DNA of 64,000 nucleotides from Cellulosimicrobium sp. Marseille-Q4280. Lineage in GTDB: Bacteria; Actinomycetota; Actinomycetes; Actinomycetales; Cellulomonadaceae. Positions 26,698 to 34,964 of the stretch are shown here, piece by piece. The DNA lies in assembly GCF_943181405.1 (NCBI RefSeq), contig NZ_CALPBY010000003.1:434001-498000 (forward strand). Reading direction: 5' to 3'. The notes below the pieces were generated by a model that saw only the letters and a program-made list of their open reading frames with translations, had not been told where the DNA came from and made no database searches. Numbering within the stretch: the stretch's first letter is position 1; each line of letters opens with the position of its first letter. Made by a program: the position numbers and the translations under genes.

Positions 26698-28269
26698 TCA
26701 GGCCTCCGTCCCCTCGGTCGTCGCGGTGTCCAGGTCGCCGTCCTGCTCCGCGGCCTCGGCGGCGGTGACCGGGTTCTTCCAGGACGGCTTGCGCAGCAGG
26801 TAGAAGAGCGCGGGCACGAGAAGACCGATGATCCCGAGCCCGCCGCCGACGATGAGCACGTACACCCCGACGCTCCCGCTCGAGAACTGCGCGGGCGGGA
26901 CGAAGCCGATCACCATCGCGGCGACCGACGCGATGAAGCCGACCACGCACAGGAGCGTGAGAGCGGGCGCCCGGTACCCGCGCGGGTGGTCGGGCTTGAT
27001 CCGCCGCAGGCGCACGGCCGCGACGAACAGCAGGAGGTACATCACGAGGTAGACCTGCGTGGTGATGACGGACAGGATCCAGTACGCGCTCGACACGTCG
27101 GGGATGAACGCGTAGAGCAGCGCGATGAACGTGGTCACGACACCCTGCGCGACGAGGATGTTCTGCTGCACCCCGTGCTTGTTGAGGCGCTGCAGGAAGG
27201 GCGGCAGGTAGCCCTCCTCGCGCGCGACGGTGAGCAGTCCCTTCGACGGGCCGGCGAGCCAGGTGAGCATCCCGCCGAGCGACGCGGCGATGAGCATGAG
27301 CCCGAGGATCGGCGTCAGCCAGCTCACCCCGAAGTTCGCGAAGAACGCGTCGAACGCCTGCATCACGCCGGCGGTGAGGCTGAGCTGGTCCGCGGGGATG
27401 ACCCAGCTGATCGCGACGGCGGGGAGGATGAAGATGAGGAGCACGAGCCCGATCGCGAGGAACATCGACCGCGGGAACTCGAGGCCCGGTCGCCGCAGGC
27501 TCGTGACGTGCACCGCGTTCATCTCCATGCCCGCGTAGGACAGGAAGTTGTTGACGATGAGCACGAGGGACGCGAGGCCCGTCCACGCGGGCAGGAGGTG
27601 CTGCGCGTCCATGGGCGCCGCCGACGGGTTGCCCTGCGCGAGGAACACGATCCCCAGCCCCACGAGGATCGCCGCGGGGATGAGCGTGCCGATGATCAGG
27701 CCCATGCTCGACAGCCCCGCGACGGTCTTGGTGCCCTGGGAGGACAACCACACGCCCGACCAGAACAGCACGACGATGACGATCGCCACGTACAGGCCGT
27801 TGCTCGCGAGCGCCGGGTTGATGACGTACGCGAGCGTGCTCGCCACGTACCCGAGCAGGCTCGGGTAGTAGAAGATCGTCATCGCGAACTGGCACCAGAC
27901 CGCCAGGAACCCGAGCGGCTTCGACACGCCGTCGGCGACCCAGCGGTACACGCCGCCCGACCAGCCGGACGCGAGCTCGGCGGACACGAGCGACGTCGGC
28001 AGCAGGAAGACGATCGCCGGGACCACGTAGAGGAACACCGCCGCGAGCCCGTAGACCGCCATCGTCGGGGCTGCGCGCAGGCTCGCGACCGACGACGTGA
28101 TCATGAACGCGAGCGTGATCCACGTGATGTAGTTGCGCGGCGTGCGGGCGGTGATCGCGGCCCGCACCTGCTCGCGCGTCGGGCTCCCTGCCGTGGCGCC
28201 GGGGGGCCCGGTCGGCGACCCGCCCCCCGCTCGCGCCCCGTCGGACGGCACTGCTGACGACTCGCTCAC
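26698..28269 (-). CDS. APC family amino acid permease
   Basis: A secondary amino-acid transporter of the APC superfamily; 523 residues with about twelve hydrophobic helices. A Pro/Gly-rich cytoplasmic N-terminus leads to ARTPRNYITWITLAFMITSS and SLRAAPTMAVYGLAAVF, and later FLSYAGMEMNAVHV, a pattern close to glutamate/GABA exchangers (GadC/YjeM type). The GTG at 28269 follows GGAG; the upstream extension to 28350 is not supported. First gene of an operon with a membrane protein and a dipeptidase. Substrate unproven. Confidence 0.9.
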   Translation of the reverse strand: MSESSAVPSDGARAGGGSPTGPPGATAGSPTREQVRAAITARTPRNYITWITLAFMITSSVASLRAAPTMAVYGLAAVFLYVVPAIVFLLPTSLVSAELASGWSGGVYRWVADGVSKPLGFLAVWCQFAMTIFYYPSLLGYVASTLAYVINPALASNGLYVAIVIVVLFWSGVWLSSQGTKTVAGLSSMGLIIGTLIPAAILVGLGIVFLAQGNPSAAPMDAQHLLPAWTGLASLVLIVNNFLSYAGMEMNAVHVTSLRRPGLEFPRSMFLAIGLVLLIFILPAVAISWVIPADQLSLTAGVMQAFDAFFANFGVSWLTPILGLMLIAASLGGMLTWLAGPSKGLLTVAREEGYLPPFLQRLNKHGVQQNILVAQGVVTTFIALLYAFIPDVSSAYWILSVITTQVYLVMYLLLFVAAVRLRRIKPDHPRGYRAPALTLLCVVGFIASVAAMVIGFVPPAQFSSGSVGVYVLIVGGGLGIIGLLVPALFYLLRKPSWKNPVTAAEAAEQDGDLDTATTEGTEA

Positions 28270-28306
28270 CGCTCCACCCCCGTGCTCCGAGGTCCACGAA
28301 GGACCG

Positions 28307-28344
28307 GCCAGGACGGCGCGCCGTCGTCGTGACGGCGTCCTGGC
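28307..28344. promoter_or_regulatory. Inverted repeat upstream of the permease gene
   Basis: GCCAGGACG (28307-28315) and CGTCCTGGC (28336-28344) form perfect 9-bp arms 38 bp before the permease start. A minus-strand TATGTT (28346-28351) could be its -10, which would put the repeat on the transcription start. It may be an operator or a leader hairpin. Confidence 0.4.
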
Positions 28345-28508
28345 GAACATAGCGCCGCGCCACGGGAACCGCCCGCGGAAGGGCCCGTGACCAGGGCCGC
28401 GGCAGTGCGGGTCGCTCGCGGGCTGCTACGGTCGCGGAGGCTCGGTCGGGGCGTGCTGCACGTCGGCCGGGCCGTGCGCCGCAAGCCCCCGACGCCCTGG
28501 AGACGACG

Positions 28509-29450
28509 GTGAAGATCCTCGTGCCCGACACGATCCCCCTGGACGTGCGCGCCGCCCCCGGCGACGAGGTCGTGGTCTACGACGCGGCCGCCCCGCTCCC
28601 GGTCGAGGACCGTGACGCGCAGGTGCTCGTCGCGTGGGCGAACTCGCCCGACAACCTCGCCGACGCCGCGCGCCACCTCACCGGGCTCCGCTGGGTCCAG
28701 ACGCTCGCCGCCGGTCCCGACGCCGTGCTCGCCGCGGGCTTCGGGCCCGACGTGACGGTCACGTCCGGGCGGTCGCTCCACGACGGCCCCGTCGCGGAGC
28801 ACGCGCTGGCCCTCGTCCTCGCCGCCGTGCGACGCCTCGACGAGCTCGGCGCCGCGCAGAGGGAGCACCGGTGGGACCGCGCGGTCAACGCCGCGCAGGC
28901 CGCCCCGGCGACCGCCGGTCGGTACACGCTCGACGGCGCGCACGTCGTGATCTGGGGCTTCGGCTCGATCGCCGCGCGGCTCGCGCCCCTGCTCGCCGCG
29001 CTCGGCGCGCGCGTCACGGGCGTCGCGAGCCGCAGCGGGGAGCGGCACGGGTTCCCGGTCGTCGCCGACGACGAGCTCGCCACCCTCCTGCCGACCGCCG
29101 ACGTCCTCGTCTCGCTCCTGCCCGCGCTGCCCACGACGCGGCACGCGCTCGACGCGGAGCGGATCGACCAGCTTCCCGACCACGCGGTCGTCGTCAACGT
29201 CGGCCGCGGCGCGACGGTGGACGAGGGCGCGCTCGTCGCCGCCCTGCGCGCCGGCACGCTCGGGGGTGCTGCCCTCGACGTCACCGAGACCGAGCCGCTG
29301 CCGGTGGGTTCACCGCTGTGGGACGCGCCGCGCCTGATCCTCACGCCGCACGTCGCGGGCAACCGTCCGCAGCGCGCGTCCGACCTCCTCAACGCCAACC
29401 TCGACGCCCTGCGCGCCGGCGAGGAGCTGCGCAACGTCGTCCCCCGCTGA
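28509..29450 (+). CDS. D-isomer specific 2-hydroxyacid dehydrogenase
   Basis: 313-residue NAD-dependent oxidoreductase. IWGFGSIAARLAPLLAALGA (about 144-163) is the dinucleotide-binding GxGxxA motif; VVNVGRGATVDEGALVAAL holds the conserved arginine, TETEPLP the glutamate and LTPHVAGN the catalytic histidine. It is shorter at the N-terminus than the classical family, like the phosphoglycerate-dehydrogenase-related proteins of many actinobacteria. The GTG at 28509 is preceded by GGAG with six bases between. Its 2-oxoacid substrate cannot be told. It stands alone, convergent with mutM. Confidence 0.9.
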   Translation: MKILVPDTIPLDVRAAPGDEVVVYDAAAPLPVEDRDAQVLVAWANSPDNLADAARHLTGLRWVQTLAAGPDAVLAAGFGPDVTVTSGRSLHDGPVAEHALALVLAAVRRLDELGAAQREHRWDRAVNAAQAAPATAGRYTLDGAHVVIWGFGSIAARLAPLLAALGARVTGVASRSGERHGFPVVADDELATLLPTADVLVSLLPALPTTRHALDAERIDQLPDHAVVVNVGRGATVDEGALVAALRAGTLGGAALDVTETEPLPVGSPLWDAPRLILTPHVAGNRPQRASDLLNANLDALRAGEELRNVVPR

Positions 29451-29478
29451 CGCCGCGGAGGGCGGGCGGGAGACCGCC

Positions 29479-30444
29479 TTACCAGCGGCCGTTGCGCGGT
29501 CTGGGCTGGCAGCGCGGGCACGTGTACGACGAGCGGTTCATGAACTCGTCGCGGCGCACCGCCGTCCCGCACCGAGGGCACGGCTCACCTTCCTGCCCGT
29601 ACACCGCGAGCGAGCGCGAGAAGTACCCGGACTGCCCGTTGACGTTCACGTAGAGCGCGTCGAAGCTCGTCCCGCCCTGCGCGAGGGCCTCGGACATGAC
29701 CTCGGCGGCCGCGTCGAGCAGGCGGTGGGCCTCGGCGCGGCGCAGCGTGTCCGTGGCGCGCGCGAAGTGCAGGCGGGCGCGCCACAGGGCCTCGTCGGCG
29801 TAGATGTTCCCCACCCCGGACACGACCGTCTGGTCGAGGAGCGCGCGCTTCACGCCGGTCCGACGACGGCGGATCGCGTCGACCACGACCTCGCGCCGCA
29901 GGGCGGGGTCGAGGAGGTCGCGCGCGATGTGCTCGACCGGACCCGGGACGGCGGGGAGGTCCGAGCCGAGGCCGCCCGGGGCGCCGTCGGGCGTGGGGAC
30001 GAGGTCCTGGACCGACAGGTGGCCGAACGTGCGCTGGTCGACGAAGTCGAGCGCCTGCGCGTCCCCGCCGCCCTCGGGCTCGAGCAGCACCCTGACCCGC
30101 AGGTGCGGTGACCGCACGTCCAGCCCCTCGTCCGACCGCACGAGGAGCTGGCCGGACATGCCGAGGTGCGCGAGCAGCGCGGCCGCGGGCCGGGTGCCGG
30201 CAGAGGTCCGGCCGCCGCCGGACGGGGCCGACGCCGGTGACCCCAGCGGGAGCCAGAGGAACTTGCCGCGCCGCACGGCGGCGTCGAGGCGCAGCCCGAG
30301 GAGCTGGTCGCGGAAGCCCGCCGGGCCGCCGTCGTGCCGGCGCACGCTGTAGTCGCGCAGCACCTCGACGTCGGTCACGACGCTGCCGAGCACGTGCCGT
30401 GCGAGACCGTCGCGGACGGTCTCGACCTCGGGGAGCTCAGGCAC
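29479..30444 (-). CDS. mutM: Formamidopyrimidine-DNA glycosylase
   Basis: Removes oxidized purines such as 8-oxoguanine and nicks the abasic site. 321 residues starting [18 protein letters not shown], with the catalytic N-terminal proline and Glu. The beta-clamp lysine is in [10 protein letters not shown], the helix-two-turn-helix contains [12 protein letters not shown], and the C-terminus is a CxxC...CxxC zinc finger (CPRCG and CPRCQ). An insert of about 30 residues around [17 protein letters not shown] is longer than in E. coli. The start overlaps the rnc stop by 8 bp, the usual rnc-mutM coupling. Confidence 0.97.
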   Translation of the reverse strand: MPELPEVETVRDGLARHVLGSVVTDVEVLRDYSVRRHDGGPAGFRDQLLGLRLDAAVRRGKFLWLPLGSPASAPSGGGRTSAGTRPAAALLAHLGMSGQLLVRSDEGLDVRSPHLRVRVLLEPEGGGDAQALDFVDQRTFGHLSVQDLVPTPDGAPGGLGSDLPAVPGPVEHIARDLLDPALRREVVVDAIRRRRTGVKRALLDQTVVSGVGNIYADEALWRARLHFARATDTLRRAEAHRLLDAAAEVMSEALAQGGTSFDALYVNVNGQSGYFSRSLAVYGQEGEPCPRCGTAVRRDEFMNRSSYTCPRCQPRPRNGRW

Positions 30445-31192
30445 CCGCGCCCTCGGTAGCCGTCTCGCCGTCCGTCTCCGCCCGCCCGGCCAGGGCCTGT
30501 GCGCGCTCGACGGCGATCGTCCGGTAGGCGCGCTCCGCGGCCTCCTGCTCGGCGTACTTCTTCGCCGTGCCGCTGCCCGTCCCGTACAGCCGGCCGTCCA
30601 GGTGCACGTACGAGGTGAAGACGCGGGCGTGGTCCGGCCCGACGGCGTCGCTCGAGTAGGCGGGCGGGCTCATCCCCGCCTCCGCGGCCGCCTCCTGCAG
30701 CGACGTCTTCCAGTCGAGCCCGGCGCCGAGGTCGGCCGCGGCAGCGAGTCGCGGCTCGACGAGCCGCAGCACGAGACCGCGCGCGGGCTCGAGGCCGTGG
30801 CTCAGGTAGACGGCACCGATGAGGGCCTCGACCGTGTCCGACAGGATCGAGTCCTTGTCGTTGCCGCGCGTGCGGATCTCGCCCTTGCCGAGCAGGACGT
30901 AGCGCCCGAGGTCGAGGGCGCGCGCGATGATCGCGAGGGACTTCTGCGACACCGTCGCGGCCCGCATCTTGGCGAGCTCACCCTCCGAGAGATCGGGGTG
31001 GCGGCGGTAGAGCGTCTCGGTGACGACGAGCCCGAGCACGGTGTCCCCGAGGAACTCGAGGCGCTCGTTCGTCGGGATGCCGCCGTTCTCGTGCGCGAAC
31101 GACCGGTGCGTGAGCGCAAGGACGAGAAGCTCGGGGTCCAGCTGGACCCCGAGCTTCTCGAGCAGACCGGTTGCCGGTGCAGCCGGTGCCAC
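30437..31192 (-). CDS. rnc: Ribonuclease III
   Basis: Cleaves double-stranded RNA during rRNA processing and antisense regulation. 251 residues from a GTG at 31192, 5 bp after rpm[17 protein letters not shown] (about 42-57) is the catalytic signature with the metal-binding Glu and Asp, and [12 protein letters not shown] carries the second acidic pair. The C-terminal third ([13 protein letters not shown] to [12 protein letters not shown]) is the double-stranded RNA-binding domain. Longer in-frame starts would run into rpmF and are shadow. Confidence 0.97.
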   Translation of the reverse strand: MAPAAPATGLLEKLGVQLDPELLVLALTHRSFAHENGGIPTNERLEFLGDTVLGLVVTETLYRRHPDLSEGELAKMRAATVSQKSLAIIARALDLGRYVLLGKGEIRTRGNDKDSILSDTVEALIGAVYLSHGLEPARGLVLRLVEPRLAAAADLGAGLDWKTSLQEAAAEAGMSPPAYSSDAVGPDHARVFTSYVHLDGRLYGTGSGTAKKYAEQEAAERAYRTIAVERAQALAGRAETDGETATEGAGA

Positions 31193-31197
31193 GCGCC

Positions 31198-31392
31198 TCA
31201 GCCTGCGTGCTCGGTGCGCAGCGCCTCGGCGTACTGGCGGGCCTTGTAGGTGCCGCACGTCGGGCAGGCTGCGTGCGACAGCTTGTCGCCCTTGCACTGC
31301 GGGCAGGTCGTGAGGTTCGCGGCGGTCGTCTTCCACTGCGAACGACGCGCACGGGTGTTGCTGCGCGACATCTTGCGCTTCGGAACAGCCAC
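31198..31392 (-). CDS. rpmF: 50S ribosomal protein L32 (zinc-binding form)
   Basis: 64 residues from a GTG at 31392 ([20 protein letters not shown]), followed by CPQCKGD and CPTCG. These two CxxC pairs mark the zinc-containing C+ form. It sits 2 bp after DUF177 and 5 bp before rnc, the standard DUF177-rpmF-rnc order. Confidence 0.98.
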   Translation of the reverse strand: MAVPKRKMSRSNTRARRSQWKTTAANLTTCPQCKGDKLSHAACPTCGTYKARQYAEALRTEHAG

Positions 31393-31394
31393 GG

Positions 31395-31961
31395 CTAGCT
31401 CTCTTTCGTCTCGTCGGACACGTTCGAGGTGTCGAACATGCTCTCCAGCGCCGACCACCGAGGGTCGACAAGTTCGTGCGTGTGCCCCGGGTCCTCGGCG
31501 AGGCGTGCTCCGCACTCGGAGCACAGGCCCGGGCAGTCCGGACGGCACACCGGACTGAATGGTAGTGCAGTCACCACGGAATCCCGTAGCGCGGGCTCGA
31601 TGTCGGCGAGATCGCCGTCGAGCTCGTAGACGTCCTCGGCGTCCTCGGACTCACCGTGGCCGTCTCCGCCTTCTCGCCCGGCCTGCGCCCGCTCGGGGTA
31701 GGCGAACAGCTCGGTGAGTTGGACCCTCACGGGCTCGGTCACCTCGTCGAGGCACCGGACGCACTCGCCCACGGCCCGCCCGGAGACGGTTCCGGAGACC
31801 AGCACGCCCTCCATCACGGCGGAGAGGCTCAGGTCGAGCTCGAGCTCGCTGCCCTCGGGGATCCCGATGACCGCCGTGCCGAGGTCCGCGGGCGCCGAGA
31901 CCGTGCGCCGGACGTCGAGCATGCTTCCGGGTCGCCGACCGAGCTCGTGCGTGTCGAGCAC
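31395..31961 (-). CDS. DUF177 (YceD-like) protein upstream of rpmF; start codon uncertain
   Basis: 188 residues from a GTG at 31961. Homologues at this locus are tied to 23S rRNA accumulation or 50S assembly. [14 protein letters not shown] (about residue 65-78) and [20 protein letters not shown] carry the conserved cysteines of the family, with an acidic segment between. Family members usually begin a few residues earlier with a SPLVLDT-like segment, and this frame also reads [16 protein letters not shown] there. No ATG, GTG or TTG lies further upstream in frame. A CTG at 32000, seven bases after AGGAG, would give 13 more residues and could be the true start. Confidence 0.9.
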   Translation of the reverse strand: MLDTHELGRRPGSMLDVRRTVSAPADLGTAVIGIPEGSELELDLSLSAVMEGVLVSGTVSGRAVGECVRCLDEVTEPVRVQLTELFAYPERAQAGREGGDGHGESEDAEDVYELDGDLADIEPALRDSVVTALPFSPVCRPDCPGLCSECGARLAEDPGHTHELVDPRWSALESMFDTSNVSDETKES

Positions 31962-32199
31962 GAGCGGCGACGTCTTCTCGGCGGCGATGGCGCGCTCCAG
32001 GATCGGTCTCCTGCCGGGCAGGAGGAGGCAACGGACGGTGTCGGGGACGGTCGGGCCGACGTCGTGCCGTCACCGACGCGGGACGGTGCCGTGCGGGAGC
32101 ACGGCGGGGGCCTCACGACGGTCGGCAGGACGAGTTCACCGAACCAAAGGACGATCTTACGGCACCGCGAGAGGTGAGGCCAACGAGATCCGGGGGCGG

Positions 32200-32805
32200 C
32201 TATCCCGCCGGCCGCGCGGCGGGCCGTTCGGTCGGCCGCGGAGCCATCGTGCTCGGGAAGGGCGACGGTTCCGGGACCCGGCCGGCACCGTCCAGGCGCC
32301 CCGCGAGCTTCGCGCGACCCGCCTGGACCTGCGCGAGCACCTTGCCGAGGTCGACCTCGAAGTCCGCGAGGCGCTGGTCGCAGTAGTCGTCGGCGTCGCG
32401 GCGGAGCCCTTCGGCCGCGCTCTCCGCCTCGGCCACGATCTCGTGCGCCCGCGACTGCGCCTGGACGACGACCTGCTCCGCCTGGACGAGCTCGATCGCC
32501 CGCGCACGCGCCGTCGTGAGGATCTCCTCCGCCTGGCGGTGAGCGTCCTCGAGGACGGCGTCCGCCTCGGCGAGCACCTCGTCGGCGTGGGCGAGCTGCT
32601 CGGGCAGCGCCGCACGGAGCTCGTCGACGAGCGCGAGCGCGTCCGCCTTGTGCACGAGGACCGACGCCGACATCGGCATCGTCCGCGCGTTCTCGACGAG
32701 GTGACCGAGGTCGTCGAGGATCGTGTGCAGGCCGGCCTGCGCCTCGTCGCCGGTCGGCACACCCGTCGATCCGTCCTGCGTCCGCGCCACGTCGTGCTCG
32801 CTCAT
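32200..32805 (-). CDS. DivIVA-like coiled-coil protein (cell-division initiation family)
   Basis: 201 residues from the ATG at 32805, which has GGAGAGG five bases before it; an alternative GTG at 32832 overlaps the coaD stop as GTGA and would add nine residues. After a helical N-terminus (HTILDDLGHLVENARTMPMS) the middle is one long Ala/Glu/Arg coiled coil (about 60-170: LAEADAVLEDAHRQAEEILT, AHEIVAEAESAAEGLRRDAD). The tail is Pro-rich. Similar proteins sit between coaD and DUF177 in many actinobacteria and are related to SepIVA/DivIVA septum or membrane-associated scaffolds. Exact role unknown. Confidence 0.85.
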   Translation of the reverse strand: MSEHDVARTQDGSTGVPTGDEAQAGLHTILDDLGHLVENARTMPMSASVLVHKADALALVDELRAALPEQLAHADEVLAEADAVLEDAHRQAEEILTTARARAIELVQAEQVVVQAQSRAHEIVAEAESAAEGLRRDADDYCDQRLADFEVDLGKVLAQVQAGRAKLAGRLDGAGRVPEPSPFPSTMAPRPTERPAARPAG

Positions 32806-32828
32806 CCGTCCGGTCCTCTCCGTCGTGC

Positions 32829-33326
32829 TCACCTGCTCGCCCGCTCCCGCGCCAGCGCCTGCCGTACCGCGTCCCCGACACCCGGGGGCACGAGGTCGTC
32901 CACCGGACCGCCGTGCCGGGCCACGTCCTTCACGAGCGACGACGCGACGTGCATGAGCGACGCCTCGCCGGCGACGAACACCGTCTCGACGCCGGCCAGG
33001 TGCCGGTTCATGAGCGCCATGGGGAGCTCGGCGTCGAAGTCCGCGCCCCCGCGGAGGCCCTTCACGACGGCCGACGCACCGATCTCTCGGCAGAAGTCGA
33101 CGAGAAGCCCCGGGACGACCTCGACGCGCACCCCGTCCAGACCCGCCTGCTCGACGGCACGCCGCGCGAGCGCGACGCGCTCGTCGGCGCTCAGGAGCGC
33201 GTTCTTCGACGCGTTGCGCGCGACGCCGACGACGACCTCGTCGAAGAGGGCGCGGGCGCGACGCACGATGTCGAGGTGGCCCAGGGTGATCGGGTCGAAC
33301 GACCCGGGACAGACGGCTGCGGTCAC
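32829..33326 (-). CDS. coaD: Phosphopantetheine adenylyltransferase
   Basis: Makes dephospho-CoA from 4'-phosphopantetheine and ATP. 165 residues from a GTG at 33326: VTAAVCPGSFDPITLGHLDI carries the nucleotidyltransferase motif, VVKGLRGGADFDAELPMALM the pantetheine pocket, and FVAGEASLMHVASSLVKDVA the second ATP motif (usually ISSSxVR). No Shine-Dalgarno sequence is seen, but TACCGT lies six bases upstream, so it is probably leaderless. The longer frame up to 33635 has no support. Confidence 0.97.
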   Translation of the reverse strand: MTAAVCPGSFDPITLGHLDIVRRARALFDEVVVGVARNASKNALLSADERVALARRAVEQAGLDGVRVEVVPGLLVDFCREIGASAVVKGLRGGADFDAELPMALMNRHLAGVETVFVAGEASLMHVASSLVKDVARHGGPVDDLVPPGVGDAVRQALARERASR

Positions 33327-33332
33327 CTCGTC

Positions 33333-33338
33333 ACGGTA
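33333..33338 (-). promoter_or_regulatory. -10 hexamer of a leaderless coaD promoter
   Basis: Minus-strand TACCGT, then exactly six bases, then the coaD GTG. The -35 region is poor, as is common for extended leaderless promoters in actinobacteria. Confidence 0.4.
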
Positions 33339-33452
33339 GTACACGGGCTCCCGGATGCCCGGACCGACGCACCGTGCCGGCGGGGCTGCCCGCCCGGCGT
33401 GCTCGCGGCGACCTGGGCTGCACGTCCGCACCCGGCGCAGGACGATGTCCGC

Positions 33453-34259
33453 ATGAGCCCGGACAGCACGACCCCCGAGAGTGCGATCCCCGAGACGTCG
33501 AGAGCTGCCGGCGCCGGTCCGGACGTCGTCCCGCTCGCCTCGCCCGCTCTCGTGGCGTCCCTCCACCGCGACGTCCTCGAACCCTCGTTCCCTCCGGCGG
33601 AGCTGGTCGGCGTCGACGCGTTTCTCGCCGAGCACGCGTCGGGGCGGCTGCGGAGCCTCGGCGTGGTCGAGGACGCCCGCGTCGTCGCGGGCGTGGTCGG
33701 CGCGTGGTCACCCGCCACCCGGGTCCTCCTCGTCCAGTACCTCGCGATCGCGCCTGGGCGCCGGGGCGGCGGCATCGGTGGCCGTCTGCTCGCCGCGGCG
33801 CTCGACGCGTGGTCGCGCGCGCTCGACCCGGTGCTCGTCCTCGCCGAGGTCGAGCACCCCGACCACCACGCGGCGAGCGCCGCGCACGGCGATCCCACCG
33901 CACGGCTCCGCTTCTACGCGCGGCTCGGCGCCCGGGTGCTGGACGTGCCCTACTTCCAGCCGGGCGACGGGCCGGGCGCGGAGCGCGTGCCGGCCCTGCT
34001 GCTCGTCGCGCTCCCCCACGGCGTCGCACGGGACGCCGCGGACCTGCCCGACGAGGTCCCGGCCGGTCCGCTGCGCGCGTTCCTCGCAGAGAACCTGAGG
34101 GAGAGCGAGGGCCGGGTCGCCGACGACGGCGCGACCCGTGCGCTGCTCGATGCCGCGGACGGGAGCGTCGCGCTGGTCGACCCCACCGACGCCGACGCGC
34201 TCGCCGGGGTCGCCGTGGGTCTCCTGTCCGACGACGAGCGCCACGCGCCCGGAGCCTGA
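33453..34259 (+). CDS. GNAT-fold N-acetyltransferase-like protein
   Basis: 268 residues from the ATG at 33453. The middle (about 70-190) fits a GNAT fold: VVAGVVGAWSPATRVLLVQY, LAIAPGRRGGGIGGRLLAAA (acetyl-CoA loop), then LAEVEHPDHH and RLRFYARLGARVLDVPYFQP. The flanks are less typical: an acidic Ser/Thr start and a C-terminal extension of about 60 residues. It is divergent from coaD and convergent with rsmD, so no operon context helps. The acceptor is unknown. Confidence 0.75.
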   Translation: MSPDSTTPESAIPETSRAAGAGPDVVPLASPALVASLHRDVLEPSFPPAELVGVDAFLAEHASGRLRSLGVVEDARVVAGVVGAWSPATRVLLVQYLAIAPGRRGGGIGGRLLAAALDAWSRALDPVLVLAEVEHPDHHAASAAHGDPTARLRFYARLGARVLDVPYFQPGDGPGAERVPALLLVALPHGVARDAADLPDEVPAGPLRAFLAENLRESEGRVADDGATRALLDAADGSVALVDPTDADALAGVAVGLLSDDERHAPGA

Positions 34260-34310
34260 GGCACGGCGCCGAGCCGCACGGTCTCGCTCGACGGTCCGGG
34301 ACGGGGCGCC

Positions 34311-34916
34311 TCAGCCCGGGGTCGCCGTCTCCTCGCCGTCCGGGACGACCGGTCCGGTGAAGAAGACGGCCGTCTCGCCGTAGTCCTTGCGCGCGAGGAG
34401 CTCCCACCCGGTGGGCCAGGCCGGCTCGGCGGTGCGGGTCGAGCGCTCCACGACGACGACGGCCGCCGGGTCGAGCACCCCGGGCGCCGCCAGGTGGTCG
34501 AGCACGCGGGCCAGCGCGTCCGACGCGAGGTCGTACGGCGGGTCGAGGAACACCAGGTGGAAGGGTGCCCCGGTGGCGCCCGGGCCTGCGGCCGCCGTCG
34601 CGGCGAACGTCTCGGCGGACTGGGCGACGACCCGGACCTCGCTCAGGCCCAGGGCCGCGACGTTGCGCCGGGCGACGTCGACCGCGACGCGCGCCGAGTC
34701 GACGAGCGTGACCTCGCGCGCCCCGCGGCTCGCCGCCTCGATCCCGAGGGCGCCCGAGCCCGCGTAGAGGTCGAGGACGCGGGCGTCGTCGACCACGCCG
34801 TAGTGGTCGAGGCGCGAGAAGATCGCCTCCCGGACCCGGTCGCTCGTGGGGCGGGTCCCTCGCGGCGGGACCTGGATGGTGCGTCCGCCCACGGTCCCCG
34901 CCACGATCCTCGTCAC
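34311..34916 (-). CDS. rsmD: 16S rRNA (guanine(966)-N2)-methyltransferase
   Basis: Methylates G966 of 16S rRNA during 30S assembly. With a GTG at 34916 the 201-residue protein starts MTRIVAGTVGGRTIQVPPRG, the form most homologues have; the GTG at 34922 would add two residues. RPTSDRVREAIFSRL, LDLYAGSGALGIEAASRGA (SAM motif I) and VFLDPPYDL (catalytic motif IV) are all present. TAGGCT ends six bases before the second GTG, which decides for that start and suggests leaderless transcription. Confidence 0.95.
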   Translation of the reverse strand: MTRIVAGTVGGRTIQVPPRGTRPTSDRVREAIFSRLDHYGVVDDARVLDLYAGSGALGIEAASRGAREVTLVDSARVAVDVARRNVAALGLSEVRVVAQSAETFAATAAAGPGATGAPFHLVFLDPPYDLASDALARVLDHLAAPGVLDPAAVVVVERSTRTAEPAWPTGWELLARKDYGETAVFFTGPVVPDGEETATPG

Positions 34917-34922
34917 GCGCAC

Positions 34923-34928
34923 AGCCTA
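34923..34928 (-). promoter_or_regulatory. -10 hexamer of a leaderless rsmD promoter
   Basis: Minus-strand TAGGCT followed by six bases and then the GTG at 34916. It argues for the second of two nearby start codons. No clear -35 is present. Confidence 0.4.
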
Positions 34929-34964
34929 GCCAGGAGCCCGCGTGGCGGTCCGCGCGGGCGGCGG

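Noticed and set aside
28291-28305. GGTCC-ACGAA-GGACC inverted repeat before the permease gene
   Set aside because: Only 5-bp arms in G+C-rich DNA, expected by chance; the neighbouring 9-bp repeat is the better candidate.
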